Assembly (NCBI GenBank): GCA_964645285.1
Contig: CAZYDR010000006.1
Coordinates: 1 to 61,026 of the forward strand
DNA: 61,026 nt
From: JAYZAP01 sp964645285
GTDB lineage: Bacteria; Pseudomonadota; Alphaproteobacteria; JAAXGF01
Reading direction: 5' to 3'
Part shown: in pieces, positions 9,185 to 18,491 of the stretch
How the letters are laid out: each line of letters starts with the position of its first letter
Numbering within the stretch: the first letter of the stretch is position 1
Program-made: the position numbers and the translations under genes
Notes under the pieces: model-generated
What the model saw: only the letters and a program-made list of their open reading frames with translations
What the model was told of the DNA's origin: nothing
Database searches by the model: none

Positions 9185-10546
9185 CCGCCCCCCGGCGATC
9201 AGCCGCTCGCCATACCACAGATAGCGCGTCATCACCGCCATGGTGGCAATTACCAGGGCCAAAGCCAATCCTGCCCAGACGCCAGGTCCGCTATATCCAA
9301 GGGCAAAACCGAACCAGACGCAGAGGGCGGCGCCGATGATCCAATAGGAGATCAGCGCGATGATCATGGGCACGCGGGTATCGCGAAGGCCCCGGAGCAC
9401 GCCGAGCGCCACCTGTTGCGGCCCGTCGGGAAGCTGATAGAGCGCCACGAATGCGACTAAAGCCGCCGCCATTTCCAGGGTCGGGAGGTTGGCCGGGTCG
9501 GCGGCATCGAGAAACACCTCGGCGATGGGCAAGGCAAGCCACCACATCAAGGCGCAGCCAACGATGCTCCAGCCGAAGCCAAGACCGATGGCCACCCGGC
9601 TGGTCAGGCGTAAAGCAGCAACGTCCCCCGCCCCCGCCGCGTAGGCAACGCGGATGGTCGCCGCCTGGCCCAGGCCGAAGGGCACGGCGAAGGCCAGGCC
9701 GCCGCATTGCAGGCGATGGCGTGTGCCGCCAACTCGGTGGTGCCAAACAGACCCATGAGGAAGGTGGCGGCGAGGAAGACGCCGATCTCGGCGGCGCTCA
9801 TGATACCGATGGGGCCGCCGACCCTGAAGATATCCTGGAAGCGCGGCCAAGCAGATGATAGCGCCGGAAGCGGCGGTCCAGCAGCACATAGCCGAGTTGC
9901 CCGGCGAACATGAAAACACAAACTACGGAGCTGGCGATGCCGGCGCCAAACCACTCCAGACGGGAAAATCCGAAATGGCCAAAGATCAAGGCGTAGTCGG
10001 CAATGATGTTCACGACAATGCCCAACGACATCACCACCAGCGCCGACCGGGGCCGGTGATGGGCGGCCACGAAGTTGCGCAACACCACGAAACCCATGCT
10101 CGGAAGGAATCCCCAAATTACGGCCCGAACATAAGTCTCGCCCATGGCGGCAATGGCCGGGTCCTGGCCCAACAGCGGCAGGGTATCGCCGGCATGCCAG
10201 ACGACGAGCCCGACAGGCAGGGCGATAGCCAGCGCCGCCCAAAGCCCCTGGCGTACGGCGCGGCGCACCTCGCGGAATTTCCTGGCGCTGAGGGCGTGGA
10301 CGATCATCGGCGAGACCGCCGTGAGGATGCCGACCCCGACGATATAGAACAGCCCGCAAAACTCACTGGCCAGGGCGGCGACGGCCAGCGGCGACGGCCT
10401 GAGCCAGCCGATCATGATGATGTTCGTGGTGCCCATGACGATACCGGCGAGATAGGTCAACGCCAGCGGGTAGCCAGGACCGTCACTGCCCAGCCCTCGG
10501 CCCTGGCGGGAGGCTTGAACCAGCGGATGAAGTGAGAAACGCCCAT
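9175..10546 (-). pseudogene. MATE family efflux transporter, several frameshifts
   Basis: A multidrug/toxin extrusion (MATE) family exporter of about 455 residues when read across frames. Recognisable parts are LALTYLAGIVMGTTNIIMIG (first helix pair), IGIMSAAEIGVFLAATFLMG (start of the second half) and VALGVLRGLRDTRVPMI (the conserved G-x-RDTRVP loop). These occupy three frames, with breaks near 10480, 9850 and 9700. A six-C run at 9188-9193 separates the last frame from a stop at 9175-9177. The likely ATG is at 10546 (MGVSHFIRW); a longer frame also opens from a TTG at 10610. A perfect inverted repeat lies just upstream at 10575-10590. The gene is either a pseudogene or intact with sequence errors. 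Confidence 0.75.
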
Positions 10547-10574
10547 GATACCAAACCCTCGTTTGCGCCAGGCT

Positions 10575-10590
10575 GACTGAAAGGTCAGTC
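10575..10590. promoter_or_regulatory. Possible operator palindrome upstream of MATE gene
   Basis: A perfect inverted repeat, GACTGA-AAGG-TCAGTC, lies about 30 bp before the probable MATE start at 10546. Exporter genes are often controlled by TetR- or MarR-type repressors binding such palindromes near the start. No regulator gene is adjacent, so this remains a guess from position and symmetry. Confidence 0.35.
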
Positions 10591-10827
10591 CTCGCGCCGT
10601 GTTCCATCAACGGAACGCGCGGGCTCGATTTAGGCTATGGATCGGAAGTTGAGCGCGCGCGTCAGCGCCCGGCGAATGCCGGGTCGTTGTGATATGCGCC
10701 GGTTCGGCACATAAGATGGACCGCGGGTTTCATGGCGGTGGGTATAACGGCGTCCACGCCGCTTGGCAAGCCGAGGCGGCGCTCATAAGATCGCCGCTCG
10801 ACTTTTCTACAGGGAGAATTTGAGGAC

Positions 10828-11781
10828 ATGGCCAAGGAATTTTATCAGCCGCTTGGCGGTAACGACATGCCGCGTTTCGCCGGGCCGGCGACCATGATGC
10901 GTCTGCCGGCAAAGGAGAGCGCCGAGGGGCTGGATGCCTGCTTCGTCGGCGTGCCCTTCGACATCGGCACCTCAAACCGCGCCGGCACCCGCCATGGCCC
11001 GCGCCAGATAAGGGCCGAAAGCTGCATGCTGCGACCCTACAACATGGCCACGAGGGCGGCACCCTACGACTCCCTGTCGGTGGCCGACATCGGCGATGTG
11101 CCGATCAATACCTTCAATCTCAAGGACAGTATCCGCATCATCGAGGAGCACTACGACGCCATCGTCGCGGCCGGCTGCATGCCGATGACCATGGGCGGCG
11201 ACCACACCATTACGCTCCCCATCCTGCGTGCCCTGGTGAAGAAGCACGGCCCCATGGGCATGGTCCATGTGGACGCCCACGCCGACGTCAACGACATCAT
11301 GTTCGGCGAGACCGTGACCCACGGCACCCCGTTCCGCCGGGCCGTGGAAGAAGGCCTAGTCCATGGCCCCAACGTCGCCCAGATCGGCCTTCGCGCCACC
11401 GGCTACACCGCCGAGGACTTCGACTGGCCGCGCAGCCAGGGCTTCCGCGTGGTCCAGGCCGAGGAGTGCTGGTACAAGTCCCTGGCCCCGCTGATGGACG
11501 AAATCAGGGGCCAGATTGGTGACCGGCCCATGTACATCAGCTTCGATGTGGACGGCCTCGACCCGCCGTTCGCACCGGGCACCGGCTCACCCGAGATCGG
11601 CGGCCTGACCCTGATCCAGGCGCTGGAAATCATCCGCGGCTGCCGCGGCCTCAACGTGGTGGGCTGCGATCTGGTCGAGGTCTCGCCGCCCTACGACCCG
11701 TTCGGCAACACCGCCCTGGTCGCCGCCAACCTGCTGTTCGAAATGCTCTGCGTGCTGCCTGGCGTGGAATACCGGAGCTGA
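10828..11781 (+). CDS. speB: Agmatinase / guanidinobutyrase (ureohydrolase family)
   Basis: A 317-residue ureohydrolase. The manganese-binding motifs are all present: GGDHTI, HVDAHADVND and SFDVDGLDPPFAPGTG. These enzymes hydrolyse a guanidino group to release urea. The family includes agmatinase, guanidinobutyrase and guanidinopropionase, which cannot be separated by eye. An AruI-like decarboxylase at 23389 would produce guanidinobutyraldehyde, so guanidinobutyrate is a real alternative substrate. The ATG follows an AGGGAGAA ribosome site by about ten bases. A methyltransferase gene begins two bases after the stop, and an SDR gene follows, forming a likely three-gene operon. The gene symbol reflects the family, not a proven substrate. 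Confidence 0.88.
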   Translation: MAKEFYQPLGGNDMPRFAGPATMMRLPAKESAEGLDACFVGVPFDIGTSNRAGTRHGPRQIRAESCMLRPYNMATRAAPYDSLSVADIGDVPINTFNLKDSIRIIEEHYDAIVAAGCMPMTMGGDHTITLPILRALVKKHGPMGMVHVDAHADVNDIMFGETVTHGTPFRRAVEEGLVHGPNVAQIGLRATGYTAEDFDWPRSQGFRVVQAEECWYKSLAPLMDEIRGQIGDRPMYISFDVDGLDPPFAPGTGSPEIGGLTLIQALEIIRGCRGLNVVGCDLVEVSPPYDPFGNTALVAANLLFEMLCVLPGVEYRS

Positions 11782-11783
11782 CC

Positions 11784-12595
11784 GTGACCGCCAAGCACGT
11801 TAAATTCGACGGCTCTATTCTCGAAATCTATGACAGCCGTCTCGGCCCGCTGCTGTTCCATTATTACGCCGCCGACTTGGCCGGGCGGATCGATGTGGCA
11901 GCCGGGTGCTGGAAACCGCCTGCGGCACCGGCATCGCCACGGAAAAAATACGCGCCGTCCTGGCCGACGAGGTTGAGATCGTCACCACCGACCTCAACGA
12001 CGCCATGCTCGCCATAGCGAATGAAAAGCGCGGTAATCTGCCCAACGTCACGTACCAACAGGCCGACGCCCTCAGCCTGCCCTTCGAGGACGCGAGCTTC
12101 GACGCGGTCGCCTGCCAGTTCGGCATCATGTATTATCCCGACAAGGATGCCGGCGCCCGCAAGGCGCTGCGGGTGCTGAATTCGGACGGTGTTTTCGCCT
12201 TCAATGTCTGGGGCTCGTTTGAGACCAACCCGGCCATGCGGATCGCCCACGAGACCATTATCGGCTTCTTCGAAAGCAATCTACCGACCTTCCTGGAAAC
12301 CCCTTTCGGCTATCACTTCATCGATCCCATCAAGGCTCTGCTACGCGACGCTGGTTTCGACGCCATCGACATCGAGATGGTCAATACGGCGGTCGAGCGG
12401 TCCTCGGCACACCACGTGGCGGTCGGCGCCGTCGAGGGCAATCCCGGCATCTTCGAAGTTAATGAGCAAGCAACCACCAACCGCGAGACCGTTGTCGAGG
12501 CGGTCGCCCAGGCGCTACGTGAAAATCTCGGCGATAACCCCATGCGGACGCCCATGCAGGCCATCGCGGCCACCGCACAGAAACCGAAAGGCTGA
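11784..12595 (+). CDS. Class I SAM-dependent methyltransferase, one frameshift
   Basis: A small-molecule methyltransferase of about 270 residues. The first 40 residues (HVKFDGSILEIYDSRLGPLLF) are in one frame. The SAM-binding motif I (LETACGTGIAT) and everything after it are in another, with the break near 11903. Motif II (VTTDLNDAMLAIA) and the motif IV region (FDAVACQFGIMYYPD) are present. The substrate is unknown. The start lies two bases after the ureohydrolase stop, and the end is four bases before the SDR start, so the three genes are probably co-transcribed. If the frameshift is real, the ATP-independent second frame starting at 11906 would lack the N-terminal cap helix. Confidence 0.8.
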
Positions 12596-12599
12596 GACC

Positions 12600-13367
12600 A
12601 TGCTCACATCAATCGCAGGCAAATCACTCATCGTTACCGGCGGCAGCATGGGCATCGGCAAGGGCATCGCCAAGGTGTTCGCGGCCAAGGGCGCCAGGGT
12701 TCTGCTGACCGGGCGCAACGCGAAAACCGGCGACAAGGTGGTCGACGAGATCACCAGCGCCGGCGGCACAGCCGTATTCCACAAAAGCGACGTGTCGTCG
12801 TGGGACGATATTCAGGCCATGGTCGCCCGGGCGACTGAACTCCACGGCGGCGTCGATATTCTCTGCGCCAATGCCGGGATTTTTCCCAACTGCAATGTTG
12901 TCGATATGGCCATCGACGAATGGGACGAGGCCCTGGACATCAACCTCAAGGGCAGCTTCATGGCGGTCAAGGCTTGCCTGTCCGGCATGATCGAGAAGGG
13001 CCAAGGGCGCATCATCCTGACGTCGTCGATCACCGGTCCAGTTACCGGCATGGCCGGCTGGTCCCACTATGGCGCCAGCAAGGCCGGACAGCTCGGCATG
13101 ATGCGCGGCGCCGCTCTCGAACTGGCCCAAAACGGCATTACCATCAACGCTGTGCTGCCCGGCAATATCATGACCGAGGGCATGGCCGAGGCCGGCGGCG
13201 AATACATCCGCCGCATGGCCGCCACCGTGCCCATGAAGAAGCTCGGCGCCATTGAGGACATCGCCTACGCGGCGCTCTACTTCGCCTCCGACGAGGCCGG
13301 CTACGTCACCGGCCAGACCATCATCGTCGATGGCGGTCAGGTACTACCCGAAGCGTTGGTAGACTAG
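12600..13367 (+). CDS. SDR family NAD(P)-dependent oxidoreductase
   Basis: A 255-residue short-chain dehydrogenase. The cofactor motif is TGGSMGIG near residues 13-20, followed by CANAGIF, a catalytic Ser in LTSSITGP, and the YxxxK pair in YGASKAG. The C-terminal VTGQTIIVDGG segment is typical of the FabG-like classical SDRs. It would oxidise or reduce an alcohol/ketone with NAD(P). The ATG at 12600 lies four bases after the methyltransferase stop. A long palindrome downstream (13464-13500) may end transcription before the convergent DMT gene. Confidence 0.92.
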   Translation: MLTSIAGKSLIVTGGSMGIGKGIAKVFAAKGARVLLTGRNAKTGDKVVDEITSAGGTAVFHKSDVSSWDDIQAMVARATELHGGVDILCANAGIFPNCNVVDMAIDEWDEALDINLKGSFMAVKACLSGMIEKGQGRIILTSSITGPVTGMAGWSHYGASKAGQLGMMRGAALELAQNGITINAVLPGNIMTEGMAEAGGEYIRRMAATVPMKKLGAIEDIAYAALYFASDEAGYVTGQTIIVDGGQVLPEALVD

Positions 13368-13463
13368 TCATTAAGAATGACCGATGGACGTTCAAACGCC
13401 CAACCTTGTGTTCACACGAACTGGGGCTCCCGCCGAACGGTCGGCGACGCGCGGTCACGCTTG

Positions 13464-13500
13464 CCAGCGGCTATTATGAATCGATCATAATGGCCGTTGG
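13464..13500. terminator. Long imperfect palindrome between convergent genes
   Basis: A 37-bp imperfect palindrome centred on ATTATGA-ATCGA-TCATAAT with CCAGCGGC/GGCCGTTGG arms (7 of 9 outer pairs). It sits between the ends of the SDR and DMT genes, where a bidirectional terminator would be expected. There is no clear T-run, so a protein-binding palindrome is possible. Confidence 0.4.
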
Positions 13501-13521
13501 ATAATACTATGGACCAACCTC

Positions 13522-14427
13522 CTACAGCGGGTCGCCGGCGCCGGCGGTCTGGGGCGGGGGCTCGCTGGTCTCGCGCTGCTTGGCGGTCATCTCGCGATGG
13601 GCGATGTAGGTGGCGCTGATGACGATGATGGCGGCGCCGACCCAGGTCCAGGCGTCGGGCACTTCACCGAAGGCATAGAATCCGAGCAAGGTCGCCCACA
13701 CCAGTTGCAGGAAGGCGACCGGCTGAGTGACGGTGATCTCGGCGGCGCGGAACGCCTGGGTCAGGGCGAGATGACCGCAGGTCGCACAGGTCGCGACGGC
13801 AAACAACCAACCCAGTTCGACCATGGTCGGCGTACGCCACACCATCATTGCCGGCACGAACAAAACCACGGTGACGATGAGGGTCAGGAAGCCGACGATT
13901 ACGCGGGTCTCCTCGGTGTTGGTCAGGCGTTTGGCGATGAGGAACGACACCGCCATAAGCGGCGCCGCGATAAGCTGGGCGATGGCGCCGTAATCGATGA
14001 TCGCGATACCCGGACGGAGAATGACGAGCGCTCCACCAAAGCCCACCAATACGGCGCCGATGCGTCGGGCATGAAGCTTCTCGCCAAGAAACAGGGCGGC
14101 GCCGATGGTGGTGAAGATCGGCGCCGTGAAACCCAGAGCCGTAACCTCGGCGATGGGGATGCGTGACATGGCATAGAACCACAGCATGACGCCGCAACCG
14201 TGAACCAGACCGCGCAGGCCATGGAGACCGTAGCGCGCCTTGGTAAAATTTTCACGGCGCAGGCGTAGCAGGATCGGCGCCATGATGACGACACCCATGG
14301 CATAGCGAATGAACGCCGACTGCATGGGGTTCATATCGCTGCTCAAATGGCGCACAATACCTGTGACTCCGATGAACAACAGCCCGGTCAGAACCATCCA
14401 GGCGATACCCTTGGCGATCGAGCTCAT
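13522..14427 (-). CDS. DMT (EamA) family transporter
   Basis: A 301-residue inner-membrane protein with ten predicted hydrophobic helices in two EamA repeats. The first repeat begins GIAWMVLTGLLFIGVTGIVRH; the second begins after about residue 150. The motif of the type SRIPIAEVTALGFTAPIFT, conserved in drug/metabolite exporters of the RhaT/YdcZ-like group, is present. It probably exports a small metabolite; the substrate is unknown. The ATG at 14427 lies 21 bp after the stop of the co-directional sulfotransferase gene, so both may share a transcript. Confidence 0.88.
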   Translation of the reverse strand: MSSIAKGIAWMVLTGLLFIGVTGIVRHLSSDMNPMQSAFIRYAMGVVIMAPILLRLRRENFTKARYGLHGLRGLVHGCGVMLWFYAMSRIPIAEVTALGFTAPIFTTIGAALFLGEKLHARRIGAVLVGFGGALVILRPGIAIIDYGAIAQLIAAPLMAVSFLIAKRLTNTEETRVIVGFLTLIVTVVLFVPAMMVWRTPTMVELGWLFAVATCATCGHLALTQAFRAAEITVTQPVAFLQLVWATLLGFYAFGEVPDAWTWVGAAIIVISATYIAHREMTAKQRETSEPPPQTAGAGDPL

Positions 14428-14448
14428 AACTGGCCGTTCCGCACCGAC

Positions 14449-15063
14449 CTAGCGGTCATTAAAATCGGCCGTCGAGTTGGCGTGGGGGAACGGCGTATCG
14501 GGCACCGCTACGCCGAGAAAGTCGCAAAGCGGATCCCAGCCCTCGGCCACATCGAACGTCAGAAGGCGAGCCGGATCGATGGTCGCTTGGACTTCGGCGA
14601 CGTGAGCGCGAAATACCGTCACCGAATGGTCGCGATCATCGAGCCGGCCGTCGAAGGTCTGCTTGATTATAATCTCGTTAGCCATATCCGTGACGCCGCG
14701 ATCATAGCCCGGCTCCCTCTTATGGCGGTCCCTCATGGAGGGATAGATCGTCGCCTGGACGCTGTCGAACCAAGCGTCCTCGGGACGAACCGAGAGGACG
14801 ACCTTAGCCGTCAGAAAATGGTTGGAAATCTCGCGCCAGTAGCGCGCCGAGGGCCAGTCGACACTGGATACATAGTCCGCGAATACAGCGTTCCAATCTG
14901 GCATCTCGCCCTTTGCGGCAGCTTGCCAGAAGGGCAACTGCGAGGCGTGCTCCATGACCTCGAACATATGATGGCAAGGCCCGAATCCGAGTTTCTCGAG
15001 TGCCAGCTTCAACGAATTTGTTCCGGTCCTGCCGAACCCGGCACCGACTACCGCCAATGTCAT
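14449..15063 (-). CDS. Sulfotransferase family protein
   Basis: A 204-residue protein resembling the small P-loop sulfotransferase-like proteins. The PAPS-binding 5'-phosphosulfate loop reads GRTGTNSLKLALEKLG near residues 10-25, followed by PCHHMFEVMEH. The later VVLSVRPEDAWFDS segment fits the 3'-phosphate region with Arg and Ser. It may transfer sulfate to a small acceptor, though several family members have unproven activity. The ATG at 15063 fits the homologous start (MTLAVVGAG); the upstream open frame runs into the amidohydrolase gene and is not used. It lies 25 bp downstream of the M20 gene in the same direction. Confidence 0.8.
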   Translation of the reverse strand: MTLAVVGAGFGRTGTNSLKLALEKLGFGPCHHMFEVMEHASQLPFWQAAAKGEMPDWNAVFADYVSSVDWPSARYWREISNHFLTAKVVLSVRPEDAWFDSVQATIYPSMRDRHKREPGYDRGVTDMANEIIIKQTFDGRLDDRDHSVTVFRAHVAEVQATIDPARLLTFDVAEGWDPLCDFLGVAVPDTPFPHANSTADFNDR

Positions 15064-15088
15064 ACCACGCTTCCCGTCCAACCCAATT

Positions 15089-16684
15089 TTACGCCCTCTC
15101 CGGTATCCACCATTCGTCACCGCGTATGGTCGAGACGTATTCCGGCCAACGGTAGTGAATCGGCGCCTGGAAGTCACCGGGTAGCAGAGGCGCCACCCAT
15201 TTTGAGCCGCCGACGCCGCCGCCGGTACGTTCCTTGAATTCGGCCTGGGCGCGGTCGATGCCCGTGGTATCGGTCAGCAGATCGATGACCGTGGCGCCGA
15301 TGCAGCGTGACGCCGAGAACACCATGGGATCGATGGCCGACGCGAAGCCGCCAAGGGCGTTGGAGGTCCACTCTGGATAGCGGAAGCCGGGTTCGGGCGG
15401 CTCTAGTTTGGGCCGGCCGATGAACAATCGCACGGTCGGCGCATGCCATGTGTATTCCACATAGTCGTCGGAGGTCGAATTGAGCTGCCATGGCGGCAGT
15501 ACCTGGCGGAGCATGGCCTCGGCCTCCTGGGGTGGTGTCAGTTCGTCGAGCCCGGCCATGATCGGCTTGTCCATGGGCTCCATGCCCAGATTGCGCTGGA
15601 TATCACGGGCGAATTCCTCGGCCTCGGAGCCAAACTCCGGCGGACCGGTGAGTTCGAGATTGCGGTTGGTGATCTCCGCCATAGTGTTATTGGCAAGGCC
15701 GACCCGGGTCCGGGTCACCCAATTCCCGGTTACCTGACAGTGGGTGATCTTGGCTACATGTTCGGCGTTCTGGTCGAGCACCTCGGTAATGCGTCGGGCC
15801 ATGTCGTGGGTCGGACAACGCCAGGAATACTGGATCTGGGCGAACCGCGGCGGCAGGTTGTCGGATGTCGCCTGACCGCCGGCGAGGATGGCTTCATTAA
15901 GAGTCCAGGTGCCGGTGTGAGGCAGCATGGCCTCCTTGGTGTACTTAGTGGTGGTGTACATCAGGCAGAGCGCGTCGTTGGTCCCCGGCGCCCGGGCCAG
16001 GGTGTGGGTGCTGCCAGTGGTCTTGCTCGCCACGCCCATGGCCGACCAGGTCTCCGGTTCGACGCATTCGAACGTATAAATCTTGCTCCAGTAGGCGCCG
16101 CAGTGAGTCTCCCACACACAGGTATTGGCCATGGCCGGCGAGTTCGACGGGTGAAAACTGATCGCCGCGTCCATGTCGTCGAGATAGCCATGGGCGGCAT
16201 GGACCGGTTTCGAGCCGCAGACTTTCTCGGCCGGTTCGCCGAGGAACTTGAGGCGCCCGGCGATGCCGTGCTTCTCCATAGCCGCTTTGGCCGCCAACAT
16301 GCCGCCAAGCGCGCCGATGCCGAGACCGGAATGGGGGTCGGTGTGGCCGGCGGCCCAGCGGTGAACCCCTTCGCGCGGCGCCCGATAGGGCACGGCCTGC
16401 TGGGAATTGCCGGGCACCGCATCATATTCCGCATAGGAACCGATGACCGGGCCGCCCTCGCCTCCATTGGCGGCCCAGGTGGCACAAAACGCCGTCGGCA
16501 TGCCGGCTGAGCCTTCTTCCACGGTGAAGCCTTCGGCCCGCAGACGCCCCACATACCAGGCCGCGGACTTGTACTCACGCCAAGCCGGCTCGTGGAAATC
16601 CCAGATCGTCTGGTGCCAGTCCGAGAGGTTGCTTTCGTTGTCATTAACCCAATCAACGGCCGTTTGCTTTTCAGGTGTCAGCAT
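15089..16684 (-). CDS. M20-type amidohydrolase, tandem copy A
   Basis: A 531-residue amidohydrolase of the M20/AbgB-like group (peptidase-type bimetal fold with a dimerisation insert). It is the downstream member of a tandem pair; copy B at 16837-18414 looks about 85 percent identical by eye. Where a typical M20D member has GHxCGHN, this protein has GHTDPHS (residues 113-119), so the metal-ligand Cys is Asp. The usual catalytic E-E pair reads E153-K154. Both changes are shared with copy B, so they define a distinct subgroup rather than random damage. The substrate is unknown; AbgB relatives cleave amide-linked aromatic-glutamate compounds. Confidence 0.85.
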   Translation of the reverse strand: MLTPEKQTAVDWVNDNESNLSDWHQTIWDFHEPAWREYKSAAWYVGRLRAEGFTVEEGSAGMPTAFCATWAANGGEGGPVIGSYAEYDAVPGNSQQAVPYRAPREGVHRWAAGHTDPHSGLGIGALGGMLAAKAAMEKHGIAGRLKFLGEPAEKVCGSKPVHAAHGYLDDMDAAISFHPSNSPAMANTCVWETHCGAYWSKIYTFECVEPETWSAMGVASKTTGSTHTLARAPGTNDALCLMYTTTKYTKEAMLPHTGTWTLNEAILAGGQATSDNLPPRFAQIQYSWRCPTHDMARRITEVLDQNAEHVAKITHCQVTGNWVTRTRVGLANNTMAEITNRNLELTGPPEFGSEAEEFARDIQRNLGMEPMDKPIMAGLDELTPPQEAEAMLRQVLPPWQLNSTSDDYVEYTWHAPTVRLFIGRPKLEPPEPGFRYPEWTSNALGGFASAIDPMVFSASRCIGATVIDLLTDTTGIDRAQAEFKERTGGGVGGSKWVAPLLPGDFQAPIHYRWPEYVSTIRGDEWWIPERA

Positions 16685-16836
16685 GTCGCGGTCCCTCCTC
16701 CAGCCACGGGAATGTCAGTGGCGACAGCCTATACCAATGGCGCAATCGCGTGAGCCATATCTGTGGCCAGGGCCCGAAATTCAGCTACTTGAGCGCCAGT
16801 CTCAAGGGCTGGGTCCCGGTCCGGTTCAAGCCGAAC
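16685..16836. repeat. Spacer of the tandem M20 duplication
   Basis: This 152-bp gap contains the promoter/leader of copy A (a GGTCCCTCCTCC stretch, the complement of a strong ribosome site) and sequence similar to that after copy A. The same leader recurs upstream of copy B at about 18415-18475, so the duplicated unit of about 1.73-1.75 kb included its 5' flank. Confidence 0.6.
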
Positions 16837-18414
16837 CTACGCTCCTTCCGGTATCCACCATTCGTCACCGCGAGTGGTCGAAACGTATTCCGGCCAACGG
16901 TAATGAATGGGCGCCTCGAAGTCGCTGGGCAGCAGCGGCGCCACCCATTTCGAACCGCCGATGCCGCCGCCGGTACGCTCCTTGAACTCGGCTTGGGCGC
17001 GGTCGATGCCCGAGGTGTCGGTCAGCAGATCGATGACCGTGGCGCCGATGCAGCGCGCCGCTGAGAACACCATGGGATCGATGGCCGGCGCAAAACCTCC
17101 CAGAGCGTTGGAGACCCAGGCCGGATACTGGTAGCCGGGTTCAGGCGCCTCGAGTTCGGGCCGGCCGATGAACAACCGCACGGTCGGCGTATGCCACGTA
17201 TAGTCCACGTAATCGTCCGAGGTGTAGTTGATCTGCCAGGGCGGCAACACCTCGCGAACGACGGCTTCGTATTCCTTGGGCGATGACAGTTTATCGATGC
17301 CCCGCATGATCGGATTATCCATCGGGGCCACGCCGAGATTCCTCTGAATCTTGCGACCGAATTCCTTGGCCTCGTCACCAAATACCGGCGGGCCGGTGAG
17401 TTCGAGATTGCGATAGGTGATTTCGGCCATGGCGTGGTTGGCGAGGCCGACGCGGGTCCGGGTCACCCAGCCGCTTCTCACCTCGCAGTGAGTGATCTTG
17501 GCAACATGTTCGGCGTTCTGGTCAAGCACCTCGGAGATACGCTGTGCCATTTCCAGGGTCGGGCTGCGCCAGGAATACTGGATCTGGCCGAACCTCGGCG
17601 GCAGGTTGTCGGACGTCGCCTGACCGGCGGTAAGGATGGCCTCGTTGAGAGTCCAGGTGCCGGTGTGAGGCAGCATGGCTTCCTTGGTGTATTTGGTGGT
17701 GGTGTACATCAGGCAGACAGCATCGGTCGCCCCCGGCGCCCGCGCCATGGTGTGGGCATCGCCCTGACCGCCGGCGCCCATGCCGGCCCAGGTTTCCGGC
17801 TCGGTGCATTCGAAGGTGTAGACCTTGCTCCAGTAGCTGCCGCAATGGGTATCCCACACACAGGTGTTGGACATTGCCGCCCCGTAGGCCGGATGGAAGC
17901 TGATGGCCGTGTCCATGTCGTCGAGATAACCGTGAGCGGCATGGACCGGTTTCGAGCCGCAGACCTTCTCGGCTGGTTCGCCGAGGAACTTCAGACGTCC
18001 CGCGATGCCGTGCTTCTCCATAGCCGCCTTGGCCGCCAACATGCCGCCAAGCGCGCCGATGCCGAGGCCGGAATGGGGGTCGGTATGGCCGGCGGCCCAG
18101 CGATGCACGCCTTCGCGCGGCGCCTGATAGGGTACCGCCTGCTGGGAATTGCCCGGTACCGCATCATATTCCGCATAAGAACCAATGACCGGTCCACCCT
18201 CTCCCCAGGTCGCGCAAAACGCCGTCGGCATGCCGGCCGAACCTTCTTCCACCGTGAAGCCTTCGGCCCGCAGACGCTCCACATACCAGGCGGCGGATTT
18301 GTACTCGCGCCAAGCCGGTTCGTGAAAATCCCAGATCGTCTGGTGCCAGTCCGAGAGTTTGCTTTCGTTGTCGTTTACCCAATCAATGGCGGTTTGCTTT
18401 TCAGATGTCAGCAT
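16837..18414 (-). CDS. M20-type amidohydrolase, tandem copy B
   Basis: A 525-residue paralogue of the gene at 15089. It lacks four residues near position 71 (AAN-type insertion in copy A) and has a QGDAHT instead of a KTTGSTHT-type loop, but otherwise matches almost throughout. The metal motif GHTDPHS lies at residues 109-115 and the altered E-K pair at 149-150. A strong ribosome site (GGAGGGAC complement) precedes the ATG at 18414. The gene is divergent from a DAO-family flavoprotein across 77 bp. High identity suggests a recent tandem duplication, or gene conversion keeping the pair alike. The function is probably hydrolysis of an amide in the cytosol. Confidence 0.85.
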   Translation of the reverse strand: MLTSEKQTAIDWVNDNESKLSDWHQTIWDFHEPAWREYKSAAWYVERLRAEGFTVEEGSAGMPTAFCATWGEGGPVIGSYAEYDAVPGNSQQAVPYQAPREGVHRWAAGHTDPHSGLGIGALGGMLAAKAAMEKHGIAGRLKFLGEPAEKVCGSKPVHAAHGYLDDMDTAISFHPAYGAAMSNTCVWDTHCGSYWSKVYTFECTEPETWAGMGAGGQGDAHTMARAPGATDAVCLMYTTTKYTKEAMLPHTGTWTLNEAILTAGQATSDNLPPRFGQIQYSWRSPTLEMAQRISEVLDQNAEHVAKITHCEVRSGWVTRTRVGLANHAMAEITYRNLELTGPPVFGDEAKEFGRKIQRNLGVAPMDNPIMRGIDKLSSPKEYEAVVREVLPPWQINYTSDDYVDYTWHTPTVRLFIGRPELEAPEPGYQYPAWVSNALGGFAPAIDPMVFSAARCIGATVIDLLTDTSGIDRAQAEFKERTGGGIGGSKWVAPLLPSDFEAPIHYRWPEYVSTTRGDEWWIPEGA

Positions 18415-18491
18415 GTCACAGTCCCTCCTCTGGTGGGGATTTCAGTGGCGCCAGCCTACACCGATGCCGTGGGAATACGAGTAACCAGACC

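Noticed and set aside
8834..9919. A 361-codon minus-strand frame running through the MBL gene
   Set aside because: Only its first two thirds, after a shift, match MATE helices. The part beyond about 9190 is antisense to the MBL gene, and a base change in the six-C run would give a stop at 9175.
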